Source: Tagaea sp965279565
GTDB taxonomy: Bacteria; Pseudomonadota; Alphaproteobacteria; CACIAM-22H2
Length of the DNA stretch: 64,000 nucleotides
Reading direction: 5' to 3'
Assembly (NCBI GenBank): GCA_965279565.1
Contig: OZ257249.1
Location: forward strand, 3,286,001 to 3,350,000
Below the pieces are notes generated by a model. It was not told where the DNA came from. It ran no database searches and saw only the letters and a list, made by a program, of their open reading frames with translations. Position numbers and translations under genes: made by a program. Shown here one piece after another: positions 20,394-29,926 of this stretch; position 1 is the first letter of the stretch, and each line of letters opens with the position of its first letter.

Positions 20394-21951
20394 GGCGCAT
20401 CTCCTCGAGATCGATCTCGCGCATCAGCTTGTGCAACACGTCGTCGCCGATCTCGCGTTCGCGCCGCAGCTTCAGCAGGCGGCGCCGCTCGACATTGACG
20501 ACCTCCAGCCGCACGCGCCGCGCCTGGCGGCGGGCGTGCTCCATCTCGCGGTGCTCCTGCGTGGGTTCCTCCGGCCGCAGCCGGTTCTGATAGGAAACGC
20601 GCAGGGCCGGGGCAATCTCCAGCGCCACCATGTCCAATTCCGCGATCCGGTCGATCTCGGCCAACGCAGCATGCACCATCTTGCGGCGCGCCATCTCCTC
20701 CTCGATCTCCGCGTTGCGATCGCCGCCGACCTTCAGCCACTTGATCAGCGGGCCCAACGTGGTGCCCTGCACGACGAGCGTGGCGAAGATCACGGCGAAG
20801 GACAGGAAGATGACGAGATCGCGGGCCGGGAAGGGATCGCGGTCGTCCGCCATCAGCGGAATCGCGAGGGCGGCGGCGAGGCTGACCACGCCGCGCATGC
20901 CCGTCCAGCCGACGATCATGGTCCAGGCGACCGGCGGCACGCCCTCGCGCTCGCGCACCGAACGGAACAGCGTGGGCAGATACGCGTTGGGGAACACCCA
21001 CAGCAGCCGGATCGCGATCGCCGCAAGCGAGATCGCGACGGCCCACCACAGGAGCTGGCCCGCCGAATAGCCGGACAGGCGCGACAGGATGCCGTCGAGC
21101 TGCAGGCCGATCAGGATGAAGACGAGCGCGTTGAGGATGAAGACGACCGCACTCCACACCATCTGGCCCTGCACGCGGGCCTGGGCGGTGAAGAACTCGG
21201 GCGCATGCCAGCCCACGACCAGCCCGGCCACGACGACGACCAGCACGCCCGAGACATGCACGTGCTCGCCGCCGATGAACGCGACGAACGGCACGACGAA
21301 CGTGAACGCGATCTGCAGAAGCGTTTCGTGCATGCGCTTCATGATCCAGACGGCGACGACACCGACGACCCATCCCAGCGCGCACCCGCCGGCGGCATAG
21401 ACCGCGAACGTGCCCGCCGCCTCGACGGCCGAGAAGGTGCCCGAGAGTGCCGCGGCGAGCGCGAACTTGTAGAGGACGAGGCCCGTCGCGTCGTTGACGA
21501 GGCTTTCGCCCTCGAGGATCGCGACGATGCGCTTGGGCAGGCGCAGCTTCTCCATGATCGCGGCGGCGGCGACCGCGTCGGGCGGCGAGACGATGGCGCC
21601 GAGCAGGAAGGCGACCGCCCACGGAACCTCGGGTACGAGCCACTTGAAGACGAGGCCCACGCCCAGCGTCGTCGCCAGCACGAGCCCGATCGCCAGCAGC
21701 AGGATCGGCCGCAGATAGAAGCGGAAGTCGCGCCACGACGTGAAAAAGGCGGCCGAGAACAGCAGCGGCGGCAGGAACAGCGCCATCGTCAGCTGCGGAT
21801 CGAAACCGACCGCCGGCAGGCCCGGCACCAGGGCCAGCGCCATGCCGGCGATCACGAGCAGGACGGCATAGGGAACGCGCAGAGCTTCGGAAAAATGCGC
21901 CAGCAGGATTGCCACGGCGAGCATCGCCAGCACGACTTCGAGTAACGCCAT
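20371..21951 (-). CDS. Na+/H+ antiporter, CPA1/NhaP type
   Basis: The 526-residue protein has about twelve membrane helices over residues 1-410, including the ion-site region LLGAIVSPPDAVAAAAIMEK with its Asp pair, GESLVNDATGLVLYK, and MIVGWTGMRGVVSLAAALAI, all typical of CPA1 exchangers. A charged cytosolic C-terminal tail of about 110 residues follows, rich in Arg/Glu and likely helical. It would exchange Na+ (or K+) for protons and support pH and salt tolerance. It is divergent from the HD-domain gene, with 49 bases between the starts. Confidence 0.94.
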   Translation of the reverse strand: MALLEVVLAMLAVAILLAHFSEALRVPYAVLLVIAGMALALVPGLPAVGFDPQLTMALFLPPLLFSAAFFTSWRDFRFYLRPILLLAIGLVLATTLGVGLVFKWLVPEVPWAVAFLLGAIVSPPDAVAAAAIMEKLRLPKRIVAILEGESLVNDATGLVLYKFALAAALSGTFSAVEAAGTFAVYAAGGCALGWVVGVVAVWIMKRMHETLLQIAFTFVVPFVAFIGGEHVHVSGVLVVVVAGLVVGWHAPEFFTAQARVQGQMVWSAVVFILNALVFILIGLQLDGILSRLSGYSAGQLLWWAVAISLAAIAIRLLWVFPNAYLPTLFRSVREREGVPPVAWTMIVGWTGMRGVVSLAAALAIPLMADDRDPFPARDLVIFLSFAVIFATLVVQGTTLGPLIKWLKVGGDRNAEIEEEMARRKMVHAALAEIDRIAELDMVALEIAPALRVSYQNRLRPEEPTQEHREMEHARRQARRVRLEVVNVERRRLLKLRREREIGDDVLHKLMREIDLEEMRLASLGVG

Positions 21952-22000
21952 TTTCCCCCGCTTTGACGACGGCGCCCGGTCGCGCCAAACTCACGAAACC

Positions 22001-22627
22001 ATGTCCGACCGCATCGATTCAATGCTCGATTTCCTCGTCCTCGCCGACCGTTTCAAGACGGTCGAGCGGCGGGCCTATATCGAGGACGGGTCGCGGCGCG
22101 AGAATTCGGCCGAACACAGCTGGCACATGGCCCTGTGCGCGATCCTGCTCGAGACGGAAATCGGCTTTCCCGTCGATCTCGGGCGCACTCTGTCGATGGT
22201 GCTGGTCCACGACCTGGTCGAAATCTATGCCGGCGACGCCTTCGCCTACGACGCGGCTGCCCGCGAAGCGGCCGTCGCGAAGGAAGAAGCGGCGGCAAAG
22301 CGCCTGTTCGGCAGCCTGCCGCCCGATCTGGGTTCGCGCCTTGAAGGGCTGTGGCGCGAATTCGAGGCGCACGAGACCCCCGAGGCGCGCCTCGCCTATG
22401 CCTGCGACCGGCTGCAAGGCTTCCTGCAGGTCTATATCTCGGACGGCAAGTCGTGGGCCGAATCCCACGTGACGCGCGAGATGACGCGCAAGCGCACCGC
22501 GCCGGCGCGCGAAGCCGACCCGGCCATCGAGCGCCTGATCGAGCGGATCTACGAACGCATCGAGCGGCGCGGCTTCTGGGACGCGTCGGGCGTGGCGGTC
22601 GGCGGCGGAAAGGGCGTGATGCCATGA
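22001..22627 (+). CDS. HD-domain hydrolase (YfbR-like)
   Basis: The 208-residue protein has an HD metal-binding set: His in AEHSWHMA (residues 34-38), the HD doublet in LVHDLVEI (about 69-70), and a later Asp in YACDRLQGF. That arrangement resembles 5'-deoxynucleotidase YfbR and related HD hydrolases; the substrate is not known from sequence. The next gene starts within its stop codon (ATGA), so the two are translationally coupled. Confidence 0.88.
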   Translation: MSDRIDSMLDFLVLADRFKTVERRAYIEDGSRRENSAEHSWHMALCAILLETEIGFPVDLGRTLSMVLVHDLVEIYAGDAFAYDAAAREAAVAKEEAAAKRLFGSLPPDLGSRLEGLWREFEAHETPEARLAYACDRLQGFLQVYISDGKSWAESHVTREMTRKRTAPAREADPAIERLIERIYERIERRGFWDASGVAVGGGKGVMP

Positions 22628-23163
22628 GTGCGGCCATCGACCTGCGCCTGCACACGGTCCGCCAGCTCTTCCAGAGCTTCGATCCGGCACCGTTCCACGA
22701 CAAGGATCTCGACCCCGACGCCGTCGCCTATATCGTCGCGCGGGCGCGCGAGCATTCTTCGGACGCGCGACTGGAGATGACGGTCGAACTGCCCGCCGAA
22801 CAGGCGGGCGAAGCGGAGGCCACCGGTCTGCCGCAGGCGATCCGCGGCTATTTCGAATGGCGCGAGGAAATGGCCTGGCGCGACATGCGCGACCGGCTTG
22901 CCGAAGGCCGCCAGGCGCTGGTCGTCGGCATCGCGTTCCTTGCCGCCTGCGGGATCGCGCGCGAGCTGCTGGCACTCCATACCGGCGGTCCGTGGTTCGG
23001 CTGGATCGGCGAGGGACTGACGATCATCGGCTGGATCGCCATGTGGCACCCGGTCGACATCTTCCTCTATCGCTGGTGGCCGATCCGGCGCGAAGCGCTG
23101 CTCCATCGCCGGCTCGCGGCGATGGACGTGCGCGTCCTCACTCGGCCGCCTTCGGCCGCTTGA
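22624..23163 (+). CDS. Hypothetical membrane protein (179 aa)
   Basis: The protein has a polar N-terminal half and two hydrophobic helices at about 97-117 and 122-142 (GEGLTIIGWIAMWHPVDIFLY), then a basic tail. I do not recognise the family with certainty. It begins inside the stop of the HD-hydrolase gene, so the pair is coupled. Its 3' end overlaps the acyl-CoA dehydrogenase gene by 26 bp in convergent orientation. Confidence 0.75.
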   Translation: MSAAIDLRLHTVRQLFQSFDPAPFHDKDLDPDAVAYIVARAREHSSDARLEMTVELPAEQAGEAEATGLPQAIRGYFEWREEMAWRDMRDRLAEGRQALVVGIAFLAACGIARELLALHTGGPWFGWIGEGLTIIGWIAMWHPVDIFLYRWWPIRREALLHRRLAAMDVRVLTRPPSAA

Positions 23164-24355
23164 CGTAGCCTTCGCGCGTCTGCGGGAAGCGACGGCCGAG
23201 CACGTTGCCGGCGATCAGCGTGCGCAGCATCTGCGCGGTCCCGCCGGCGATCGGGAACATGCGCGCGTCGCGCATGTAGCGTTCCATCGGATTGTTGCGC
23301 GAATAGCCGGCCGCACCCCAGAGCTGGAGCGCGTCGCTCGTGATCTTCAGCGCCGATTCCGACGCGAGCAGCTTGGCGCGCGCCGCCATCGCGGGCTCCG
23401 GGAAGCCGGCGGGGCCGGCCGACGCGGCCGCCTGCCAGATCAGCGCGCGCGCGGCTTCGAGTGCGACCGACATGTCGGCGACCATCCACTGCAGGCCCTG
23501 GAACTCGGCGATCGGGCGCCCGAACTGGTGGCGATCGTTCACGAACGCGCAGGCATGTTCGTACGCACCCTGCGCCAGGCCCAGCGCCACGGTGCCCGCA
23601 CCCACGCGCTGGCCGTTATAGGCATCCATCAGGTCGCCGAAGCCACCCTCGAAACCACGCGGCGACTGCAGGACCATCTCGGCCGGCACTTCCAGATTGT
23701 CGAAGACGATTTCGGTTTCCGGGATGCCGCGCAGGCCCATGGCCGGCTCGCGCTTGCCGATGACCAGACCCTTCGGCGTGCCGGCCTTGGGATCGCGCAC
23801 GACGATGAAGCCGCCAATCCCTTCTTCCTTGCCCTTCGCGTCGTGGACGCGCGCGAAGACCAGATGGAAGCGCGACACGCCGCCGCCGGTGATCCAGTGC
23901 TTGCGGCCGTTGAGCACGTATCTGTCGCCGCGCCGGTCGGCGCGCGTCGTCATGTCGGTCGCGGCACTGCCGGCTTCGGGTTCGGTGATGCAGATCGCCG
24001 GCTTGTCGCCGGACAGCACGCACGCGGCGGCAAGCTCGCGCTGCGCCTTCGTCCCGTAGGCGACGACCGCACCCACGGCGCCCATGTTCGTCTCGACCAC
24101 GATGCGTGCGCATGCCCCGCAGGCGCGCGCGATCTCCTCGATCACGAGGACCGTGTCGAGATAGGAGCGGCCCTGTCCGCCCAGTTCCTTCGGAATCGTC
24201 ATGCCGAGGAACCCGGCCGCGCGCATCGCCTCGACATTCGCCCACGGATACTGCTCCGTGCGGTCGGTCTCGGCGGCGGTCGGGGCGAGAATCTCGTCGG
24301 CGAATTTGCGCGCGCGGGCGCGCAGGGCGATCTGGTCTTCGGTCAGCTTGAACAT
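23138..24355 (-). CDS. Acyl-CoA dehydrogenase family protein
   Basis: The 405-residue flavoprotein matches the three-part acyl-CoA dehydrogenase fold. It shows CITEPEAGSAATD (FAD and substrate region), GRKHWITGGG, an Arg-rich FNDRHQFGRPIAEFQ segment, and AAGYSRNNPMERYMRDARMFPIAGGTAQMLR near the end. It would oxidise an acyl-CoA at the alpha-beta bond. The substrate chain is unknown, and no ETF or other beta-oxidation gene is adjacent. The start at 24355 (MFKLTEDQ) fits the family; AAGGAAG lies upstream. Confidence 0.93.
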   Translation of the reverse strand: MFKLTEDQIALRARARKFADEILAPTAAETDRTEQYPWANVEAMRAAGFLGMTIPKELGGQGRSYLDTVLVIEEIARACGACARIVVETNMGAVGAVVAYGTKAQRELAAACVLSGDKPAICITEPEAGSAATDMTTRADRRGDRYVLNGRKHWITGGGVSRFHLVFARVHDAKGKEEGIGGFIVVRDPKAGTPKGLVIGKREPAMGLRGIPETEIVFDNLEVPAEMVLQSPRGFEGGFGDLMDAYNGQRVGAGTVALGLAQGAYEHACAFVNDRHQFGRPIAEFQGLQWMVADMSVALEAARALIWQAAASAGPAGFPEPAMAARAKLLASESALKITSDALQLWGAAGYSRNNPMERYMRDARMFPIAGGTAQMLRTLIAGNVLGRRFPQTREGYVKRPKAAE

Positions 24356-24387
24356 GGCGGCAAGAATCTTCCTTTTCCGGCCGCCGG

Positions 24388-25299
24388 TCAACCGAGCAGG
24401 GCGAGGGCGACCGGCAGCGTGACGGCCGCGATCACGACCTGCCCCGACACGATGCTCGCCATCAGCGCGGCATCGCCGCCGAGCCGGCGCGCGAGGATGT
24501 AGCTCGACGTCGCCGCCGGCTGTGCCGCGAAGATCACGGCGACGGACACCGCCATCGGGTCGAGGCCGATCCGCGTGGCGAGGAACCAGACCAGCAGCGG
24601 CGACAGCACGAGCTTGGGCACGCTCGCGAAGATCAGGCCGCGCGCATGCGCCCCCATGTGGCCGAGCGACAGGCCCGCACCGACCGTCAGCAGGCCGAGT
24701 GCAAGCGAGCCGCGCCCGAGGATGTCCGCCATCTGCGAGAGCGTTGCCGGGATCGCGACGTCGGCAAGCGAAAGTGCAAGTCCCGCGAGCGAGGCGAGGA
24801 TCAGCGGGTTCTTCGCGACCTCGGACACGACCGACGCGGAACCGCCACCGCGCATGCCGAAACGCGCGAGGGCCAGCACGCAGATCGCGTTGCCGAGCGG
24901 GACCGCGAAGGCGAGCACGATGGCAAGCTGCGCAAGACCCGCCTTGCCGTGCAGCCCCGCCGCGACGGCGAGGGCGACATAGGTGTTGAATCGGAGCGCC
25001 CCCTGCACGACCGACGTGAAGGCCGGCCCGTCAAGTCCCATGTGCCGGCGGAGCGCGAACAGCAGCGCCGCGACGGCCGCCATCGTGGCGAGCGCGGCGG
25101 CGACGAGTTGCATCGTGCCGATCCCGTCGATGCGCGCCTCGGCGATCGACGTGACGAGCAACGGCGGGAAGAGCACGAAATAGGTCAGCCGCTCGACCGG
25201 ATCCCAGAAGCCCGCCTCGCGGAAGGCGTAGCGCTTCAGCACGACGCCGAGCGCGATCAGCCCGAATACCGGGGCGAGGGCGGCGGCGACCGCACTCAT
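24388..25299 (-). CDS. AEC family (auxin efflux carrier-like) transporter
   Basis: The 303-residue protein has ten predicted membrane helices in two halves of five, typical of AEC carriers (MSAVAAALAPVFGLIALGVV; AVSVAVIFAAQPAATSSYIL near the end). Bacterial members export or import dicarboxylates such as malate or malonate; the substrate here is not known. The start at 25299 overlaps the ruvX stop by 4 bp. The longer open frame runs through ruvX and is not real. Confidence 0.88.
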   Translation of the reverse strand: MSAVAAALAPVFGLIALGVVLKRYAFREAGFWDPVERLTYFVLFPPLLVTSIAEARIDGIGTMQLVAAALATMAAVAALLFALRRHMGLDGPAFTSVVQGALRFNTYVALAVAAGLHGKAGLAQLAIVLAFAVPLGNAICVLALARFGMRGGGSASVVSEVAKNPLILASLAGLALSLADVAIPATLSQMADILGRGSLALGLLTVGAGLSLGHMGAHARGLIFASVPKLVLSPLLVWFLATRIGLDPMAVSVAVIFAAQPAATSSYILARRLGGDAALMASIVSGQVVIAAVTLPVALALLG

Positions 25300-25766
25300 C
25301 GCCCGATCCGCACCCAGTCGAGATAGCCCTGCAGGATGAAGGAGGCGGCCATCTTGTCGACGACCTCGTCGCGCCTGGCACGGCTCATGTCGGCGTCGAT
25401 CAGCGTGCGCGTGACGGCCTGGGTCGACATGCGCTCGTCCCAGAACACCAGCGGCAGGTCGATGCGCGCCAGCAGGTTTCGCGCGAAGGCGCGCACGGCC
25501 TGCGCGCGCGGCCCGTGCGAGCCGTCCATGTTGGTCGGCATGCCGCACACGAAGCCGCCGATGTTGCGCGCGGCGACGACCTCGGCGATCCGGTCGTAAT
25601 CCGCCTTCGCCTTGCGGCCGCGCAGAACCGTCTCCAGCGGCGACGCGATGCTGAGGCCGGGGTCGCAGACCGCCAGCCCGATCGTCTTCTCGCCCGGGTC
25701 GAGGCCGAGAAGGCACGTCTTTTCCGGCAGTTCCGCCAGCAGGTCGGTAGGGTTGCGGATCGGCAT
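25296..25766 (-). CDS. ruvX: Putative pre-16S rRNA nuclease / Holliday junction resolvase RuvX (YqgF)
   Basis: The 156-residue protein has the RNase H-like YqgF fold: GLDPGEKTIGLAVCDP carries the first catalytic Asp, FVCGMPTNMDGS and WDERMSTQAVTRTL supply the rest, and DKMAASFILQGYLD closes the domain. YqgF family members mature the 5' end of 16S rRNA, and the name RuvX reflects a proposed resolvase role. It is divergent from gatCAB, a common alphaproteobacterial arrangement. Confidence 0.95.
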   Translation of the reverse strand: MPIRNPTDLLAELPEKTCLLGLDPGEKTIGLAVCDPGLSIASPLETVLRGRKAKADYDRIAEVVAARNIGGFVCGMPTNMDGSHGPRAQAVRAFARNLLARIDLPLVFWDERMSTQAVTRTLIDADMSRARRDEVVDKMAASFILQGYLDWVRIGR

Positions 25767-25842
25767 GTCGGATGTTAGCTTCCCGGCCCGTTTTCACCGA
25801 CGTTTTCGACGTCATTTCAAGGCCCAAGGCGAGACATACCGC

Positions 25843-26154
25843 ATGTCGCTCGATCAGGCTACCGTTGCACGAATCGCCCAGCTGGCGCGCATCCGGGTCG
25901 CCCCGGAAGATCGCCCGAAAATGGCGAACGAACTTTCCACGATCCTCGACTGGGTCGAGCAGCTCAAGGAGCTCGACACCTCGAAGGTCGAGCCGATGAC
26001 CTCGACCGTCGAGGTCGTCATGCCCCAGCGCGCCGACGAGGTGACCGACGGCGGCTACCCCAACAAGGTGCTCGCCAACGCGACCGATCCGGTGCGCGTG
26101 TCGTCGACCGAGGAACTCGGCGGGTTCTTCACCGTGCCGAAGGTGGTGGAGTGA
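25843..26154 (+). CDS. gatC: Asp-tRNA(Asn)/Glu-tRNA(Gln) amidotransferase subunit C
   Basis: GatC wraps around GatA and stabilises the GatCAB amidotransferase, which makes Gln-tRNA(Gln) or Asn-tRNA(Asn). The 103-residue product starts MSLDQATVARIAQLARI and carries ELSTILDWVEQLKELDTSKVEP, typical of the family. The ATG at 25843 is where similarity starts. Its TGA overlaps the gatA ATG (TGATG). Confidence 0.96.
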   Translation: MSLDQATVARIAQLARIRVAPEDRPKMANELSTILDWVEQLKELDTSKVEPMTSTVEVVMPQRADEVTDGGYPNKVLANATDPVRVSSTEELGGFFTVPKVVE

Positions 26155-27617
26155 TGGCCGATCTCGTCGACCTGACCATCGCGGAACTGCGCGACGGCCT
26201 CAAGCAGGGCCGCTTCTCGGCCATCGAGCTGACGAAGGCGTACATTGTCGCGATCGAGAAGAACCGCCACCTCAACGCGTTCGTCGTCGAAACGCCGGAC
26301 ATGGCGCTGACGCAGGCGGCGATCGCCGACCAGCGCCTGCAGAAGGGCGAGGGGCGTCCGCTCGAAGGCATCCCGCTCGGCATCAAGGACCTGTTCTGCA
26401 CCAAGGGTGTCCAGACCACCGCGGGCAGCCACATCCTCGAAGGCTTCAAGCCGCCCTACGAATCGACCGTCACGCAGAACCTGTTCGACGCCGGTGCTAC
26501 GATGCTCGGCAAGCTGAACATGGACGAGTTCGCGATGGGCTCGGCCAACGTCACCAGCCATTTCGGCCCGGTGAAGAACCCGTGGAAGCGCAAGGACGGC
26601 AAGGATCTGGTTCCAGGCGGTTCGTCGGGCGGTTCGGCCGCCGCGGTCGCGTCGCACATCGTCGCGGCCGCCACGGGAACGGACACCGGCGGCTCGATCC
26701 GCCAGCCGGCGAGCTTCACGGGCATCGTCGGCATCAAGCCGACCTACGGGCGCTGCTCGCGCTGGGGCATCGTCGCGTTCGCCTCGTCGCTCGACCAGGC
26801 GGGCCCGATGGCGCGCACCGTGCGCGACACTGCCATCCTGCTGAGGGCGATGGCCGGCCACGACGCGAAGGATTCGACGTCGGTGCCCACCCCGGTCCCG
26901 AACTACGAAGCCGCGATGACCGGCAGCGTGAAGGGCCTCAAGTTCGGCATCCCGAAGGAATACCGTGTCGACGGCATGCCGGCGGAGATCGAGAAGCTCT
27001 GGCAGCAGGGCATCGACTGGCTGAAGGCGGCGGGTGCCGAACCCGTCGAAATCTCGCTGCCGCACACCAAGTACGCGCTGCCGACCTACTACATCATCGC
27101 GCCCGCCGAAGCGTCGTCGAACCTCGCGCGCTATGACGGCGTGCGCTACGGGCTGCGCGTGCCCGGCAAGTCGCTCGACGAGATGTACGAGAACACGCGC
27201 GCCGAAGGTTTCGGCGCGGAAGTCCGCCGCCGCATCCTGATCGGCACCTACGTGCTGTCGGCCGGCTACTACGACGCCTACTACCTGAAGGCCCAGCGCG
27301 TGCGCACGCTGATCTTCAACGACTTCAAGGAAGCCTGGAAGAAGTGCGACGTGGTGCTCACGCCGACCGCACCGTCGGCCGCCTTCGCCATCGGCGAGAA
27401 GGAAGACGATCCGATCGGCATGTATCTCAACGACGTGTTCACGGTGCCGGTGAATCTCGCGGGCCTGCCGGGCATGTCGGTGCCGGCCGGGCTTTCGGGC
27501 GAGGGGCTGCCGCTCGGGCTGCAGCTGATCGGCAAGCCGTTCGACGAGGAAACCCTGTTCCGCGTGGGCGGCGTGCTGGAGACGGCCGCGAACTTCACCG
27601 CGCGTCCGGGAGCGTAA
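26154..27617 (+). CDS. gatA: GatCAB amidotransferase subunit A
   Basis: GatA releases ammonia from glutamine for transamidation of mischarged tRNA. The 487-residue amidase-signature protein has the Ser-cisSer-Lys triad: Lys78 (LGIKDL), Ser157 (PGGSSGGS) and Ser181 (TDTGGSIRQP), with the 24-residue Ser spacing typical of amidases. I place the start at ATG 26154, which overlaps the gatC stop; a GTG directly before it is also in frame. Confidence 0.97.
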   Translation: MADLVDLTIAELRDGLKQGRFSAIELTKAYIVAIEKNRHLNAFVVETPDMALTQAAIADQRLQKGEGRPLEGIPLGIKDLFCTKGVQTTAGSHILEGFKPPYESTVTQNLFDAGATMLGKLNMDEFAMGSANVTSHFGPVKNPWKRKDGKDLVPGGSSGGSAAAVASHIVAAATGTDTGGSIRQPASFTGIVGIKPTYGRCSRWGIVAFASSLDQAGPMARTVRDTAILLRAMAGHDAKDSTSVPTPVPNYEAAMTGSVKGLKFGIPKEYRVDGMPAEIEKLWQQGIDWLKAAGAEPVEISLPHTKYALPTYYIIAPAEASSNLARYDGVRYGLRVPGKSLDEMYENTRAEGFGAEVRRRILIGTYVLSAGYYDAYYLKAQRVRTLIFNDFKEAWKKCDVVLTPTAPSAAFAIGEKEDDPIGMYLNDVFTVPVNLAGLPGMSVPAGLSGEGLPLGLQLIGKPFDEETLFRVGGVLETAANFTARPGA

Positions 27618-27621
27618 GGCG

Positions 27622-29076
27622 ATGATCATCGAAGGAAAGACCGGCAAGTGGGAGATCGTCGTGGGCCTCGAGGTCCACGCGCAGGTCATCTCGAAGGCCA
27701 AGCTGTTCTCGGGCGCATCGGCCACATATGGCGGCGATCCGAACGGGCAGGTGAGCTTCGTCGACGCCGCGTTCCCCGGCATGCTGCCCGTGATCAACGG
27801 CTTCGTCGTCGAGCAGGCGATTAAGACCGGTCTGGGCATCGAGGCGCAGGTCAACGAGGTCTCGGTCTTCGACCGGAAGAACTATTTCTACGCCGACCTG
27901 CCGCAGGGCTACCAGATCAGCCAGTTCACGCGGCCCATCGTGACGGGCGGCAAGCTCGAGCTCGACATGCCGGGCGGCGTCGTCAAGACCGTCGGCGTCA
28001 CGCGCCTGCATCTGGAGCAGGACGCGGGCAAGTCGATGCACGACCAGAGCCCGTCCAAGAGCTATATCGACCTGAACCGGTCGGGCGTGGCGCTGATGGA
28101 GATCGTGTCGGAACCCGACATCCGCTCGCCGGAAGAGGCGGGGGCGTATCTCAAGAAGCTGCGCGCCATCCTGCGCTATCTCGGCACGTGCGACGGCAAC
28201 ATGGAGGAAGGCTCCATGCGCTGCGACGCGAACGTTTCGGTCCGCAAGGTCGGCGAGACGAAGTTCGGCACGCGCAACGAGATCAAGAACGTCAACTCGA
28301 TCCGCTTCGTCATGCAGGCGATCGAGTACGAGGCGATGCGCCAGGTCGAGGAGCTGGAGAACGGCGGCACGATCATCCAGGAAACGCGCCTGTGGGACAC
28401 CGCCAAGGGCATCACGCGCCCGATGCGCTCCAAGGAGCACGCGCACGACTACCGCTACTTCCCGGACCCCGACCTGCTGCCGCTCGTGCTCGACCCCAAG
28501 GTCGTCGCGCGCATCAAGGCGGAGATGCCGGAGCTTCCCGACGCGAAGAAGGCGCGCTTCGTGGCGCAGTACAAGCTCTCGCCCTACGACGCGAGCGTGC
28601 TGGTCGCCGAGCAGGAGCAGGCCGATTTCTTCGAGACGGTCGCCAAGGGCCGCAAGGATCCCAAGCTTGCCGCCAACTGGGTGATCGTCGAGCTGTTCGG
28701 TGCCCTCAACAAGAAGGGCGTGGACGTGGCACGTTCGCCGGTCTCGGCGAAGAACCTCGCGGGCCTGCTCGACCTGATGGAGAACGACACGATCTCGGGC
28801 CGCATCGCCAAGGACGTGTTCCAGATCATGGTCGAGACCGGACAGGACGCGGCGACGATCGTGAAGGAAAAGGGCCTGACGCAGGTCACCGACACGGGTG
28901 CGATCGACGCCGCCATCGCCAAGGTGATGGCCGAGAACGAGGCGAAGGTCGCCGAGTATCGCGCCGGCAAGGTCACGCTGTTCGGCTGGTTCGTCGGTCA
29001 GGTCATGAAGGGCACGGGCGGCAAGGCCAACCCCGCCAAGGTCAACGAGATCCTCAAAGCCAAGCTCGGAGGATAG
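27622..29076 (+). CDS. gatB: GatCAB amidotransferase subunit B
   Basis: GatB phosphorylates the mischarged aminoacyl-tRNA and performs the transamidation using ammonia channelled from GatA. The 484-residue protein has the catalytic cradle (VGLEVHAQV; MPGGVVKTVGVTRLHLEQDAGK), GSMRCDANVSVRK and a C-terminal YqeY-like helical domain ending NPAKVNEILKAKL. It follows gatA by 4 bases, completing gatCAB. Confidence 0.97.
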   Translation: MIIEGKTGKWEIVVGLEVHAQVISKAKLFSGASATYGGDPNGQVSFVDAAFPGMLPVINGFVVEQAIKTGLGIEAQVNEVSVFDRKNYFYADLPQGYQISQFTRPIVTGGKLELDMPGGVVKTVGVTRLHLEQDAGKSMHDQSPSKSYIDLNRSGVALMEIVSEPDIRSPEEAGAYLKKLRAILRYLGTCDGNMEEGSMRCDANVSVRKVGETKFGTRNEIKNVNSIRFVMQAIEYEAMRQVEELENGGTIIQETRLWDTAKGITRPMRSKEHAHDYRYFPDPDLLPLVLDPKVVARIKAEMPELPDAKKARFVAQYKLSPYDASVLVAEQEQADFFETVAKGRKDPKLAANWVIVELFGALNKKGVDVARSPVSAKNLAGLLDLMENDTISGRIAKDVFQIMVETGQDAATIVKEKGLTQVTDTGAIDAAIAKVMAENEAKVAEYRAGKVTLFGWFVGQVMKGTGGKANPAKVNEILKAKLGG

Positions 29077-29078
29077 TC

Positions 29079-29873
29079 ATGGCCGCGAAGAAGAAGCCGG
29101 CACCCAAGGCGAAAGCGAAGCCCAGGAAGATCCTGAAGGCCACGCAAGCGATCAAGACCGCCGCCGTCAAGTCGGCCAAGAAGGCCGCGAAGGGCGCGCG
29201 CATCGGCAAGGCCGGCTACGACGTGCCGGCGAAGAAGGCTGCGGCGAAAGCGGCGCCCCTCACGCTCCACGGCTTCCACCTGTCGCTGCCGTCCAGCAAG
29301 GTGGCGCTGATGCTGTCGATGCTGGGGACGCCGTGGAACTACCGCCATGTCGACCTGCGCGCCGGCGCCCACAAGACGCCGGACTACCTGAAGCTCAACC
29401 GCTTCGGCCAGGTGCCCGTCCTCGTCGACGGTGCCGAAGTGGTCGTTCAGTCGAACGTGATCCTGCAGTATCTCGCCGACCGGTTCGGGAAGTTCGGCGG
29501 TGTCGCCGCGCACGAGAAGCGCCGCGTGGCCGAATGGCTCGCCTGGGATCTCGACCGGATGACGTCGGTGGGGCAGGCGCGCTTCCTGCGGCGCAACGCG
29601 CCGGAAAGCCCGGCACTTCCGTTCGTGTTCGGGCGCGGCGAACAGTCGCTCGAACTGCTCGACCGGCATCTCGGCACGTCGAAGTTCCTCGCCGGCCCAA
29701 ACCCGACCATCGCGGACATCGCGGTGTTCCCGTGGATCGCGACGGCCGAGGAAGCGCAGTACGATGCCGGCAAGTACCCGAACATCCGCGACTGGGGACA
29801 GCGCATGATGAAGCTGCCCGGCGTGGCGCATCCCTACGCGCTGATGCCGAAAGAAGACCGGGCGGCAAAGTGA
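29079..29873 (+). CDS. GST-fold protein with histone-H1-like lysine-rich N-terminus
   Basis: The first 60 residues hold 17 lysines with many Ala and Pro (AAKKKPAPKAKAKPRKILK), a disordered, histone H1-like arm. From about residue 61 a glutathione S-transferase fold begins: an N-terminal thioredoxin-like domain (LHGFHLSLPSSKVALMLSML; FGQVPVLVDG; VVQSNVILQYLADRF) and a helical C-terminal domain with LAGPNPTIADIAVFPWI. Such arms usually bind nucleic acid, so a DNA- or RNA-associated role is inference. The ATG at 29079 lies two bases after the gatB stop with GGAGGA upstream, so it is probably cotranscribed with gatCAB. Confidence 0.88.
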   Translation: MAAKKKPAPKAKAKPRKILKATQAIKTAAVKSAKKAAKGARIGKAGYDVPAKKAAAKAAPLTLHGFHLSLPSSKVALMLSMLGTPWNYRHVDLRAGAHKTPDYLKLNRFGQVPVLVDGAEVVVQSNVILQYLADRFGKFGGVAAHEKRRVAEWLAWDLDRMTSVGQARFLRRNAPESPALPFVFGRGEQSLELLDRHLGTSKFLAGPNPTIADIAVFPWIATAEEAQYDAGKYPNIRDWGQRMMKLPGVAHPYALMPKEDRAAK

Positions 29874-29926
29874 TCCGTTAACCTGTACCGGCGTACCTTC
29901 TTCAGGGCTTCCAGAAAGGATTTACC

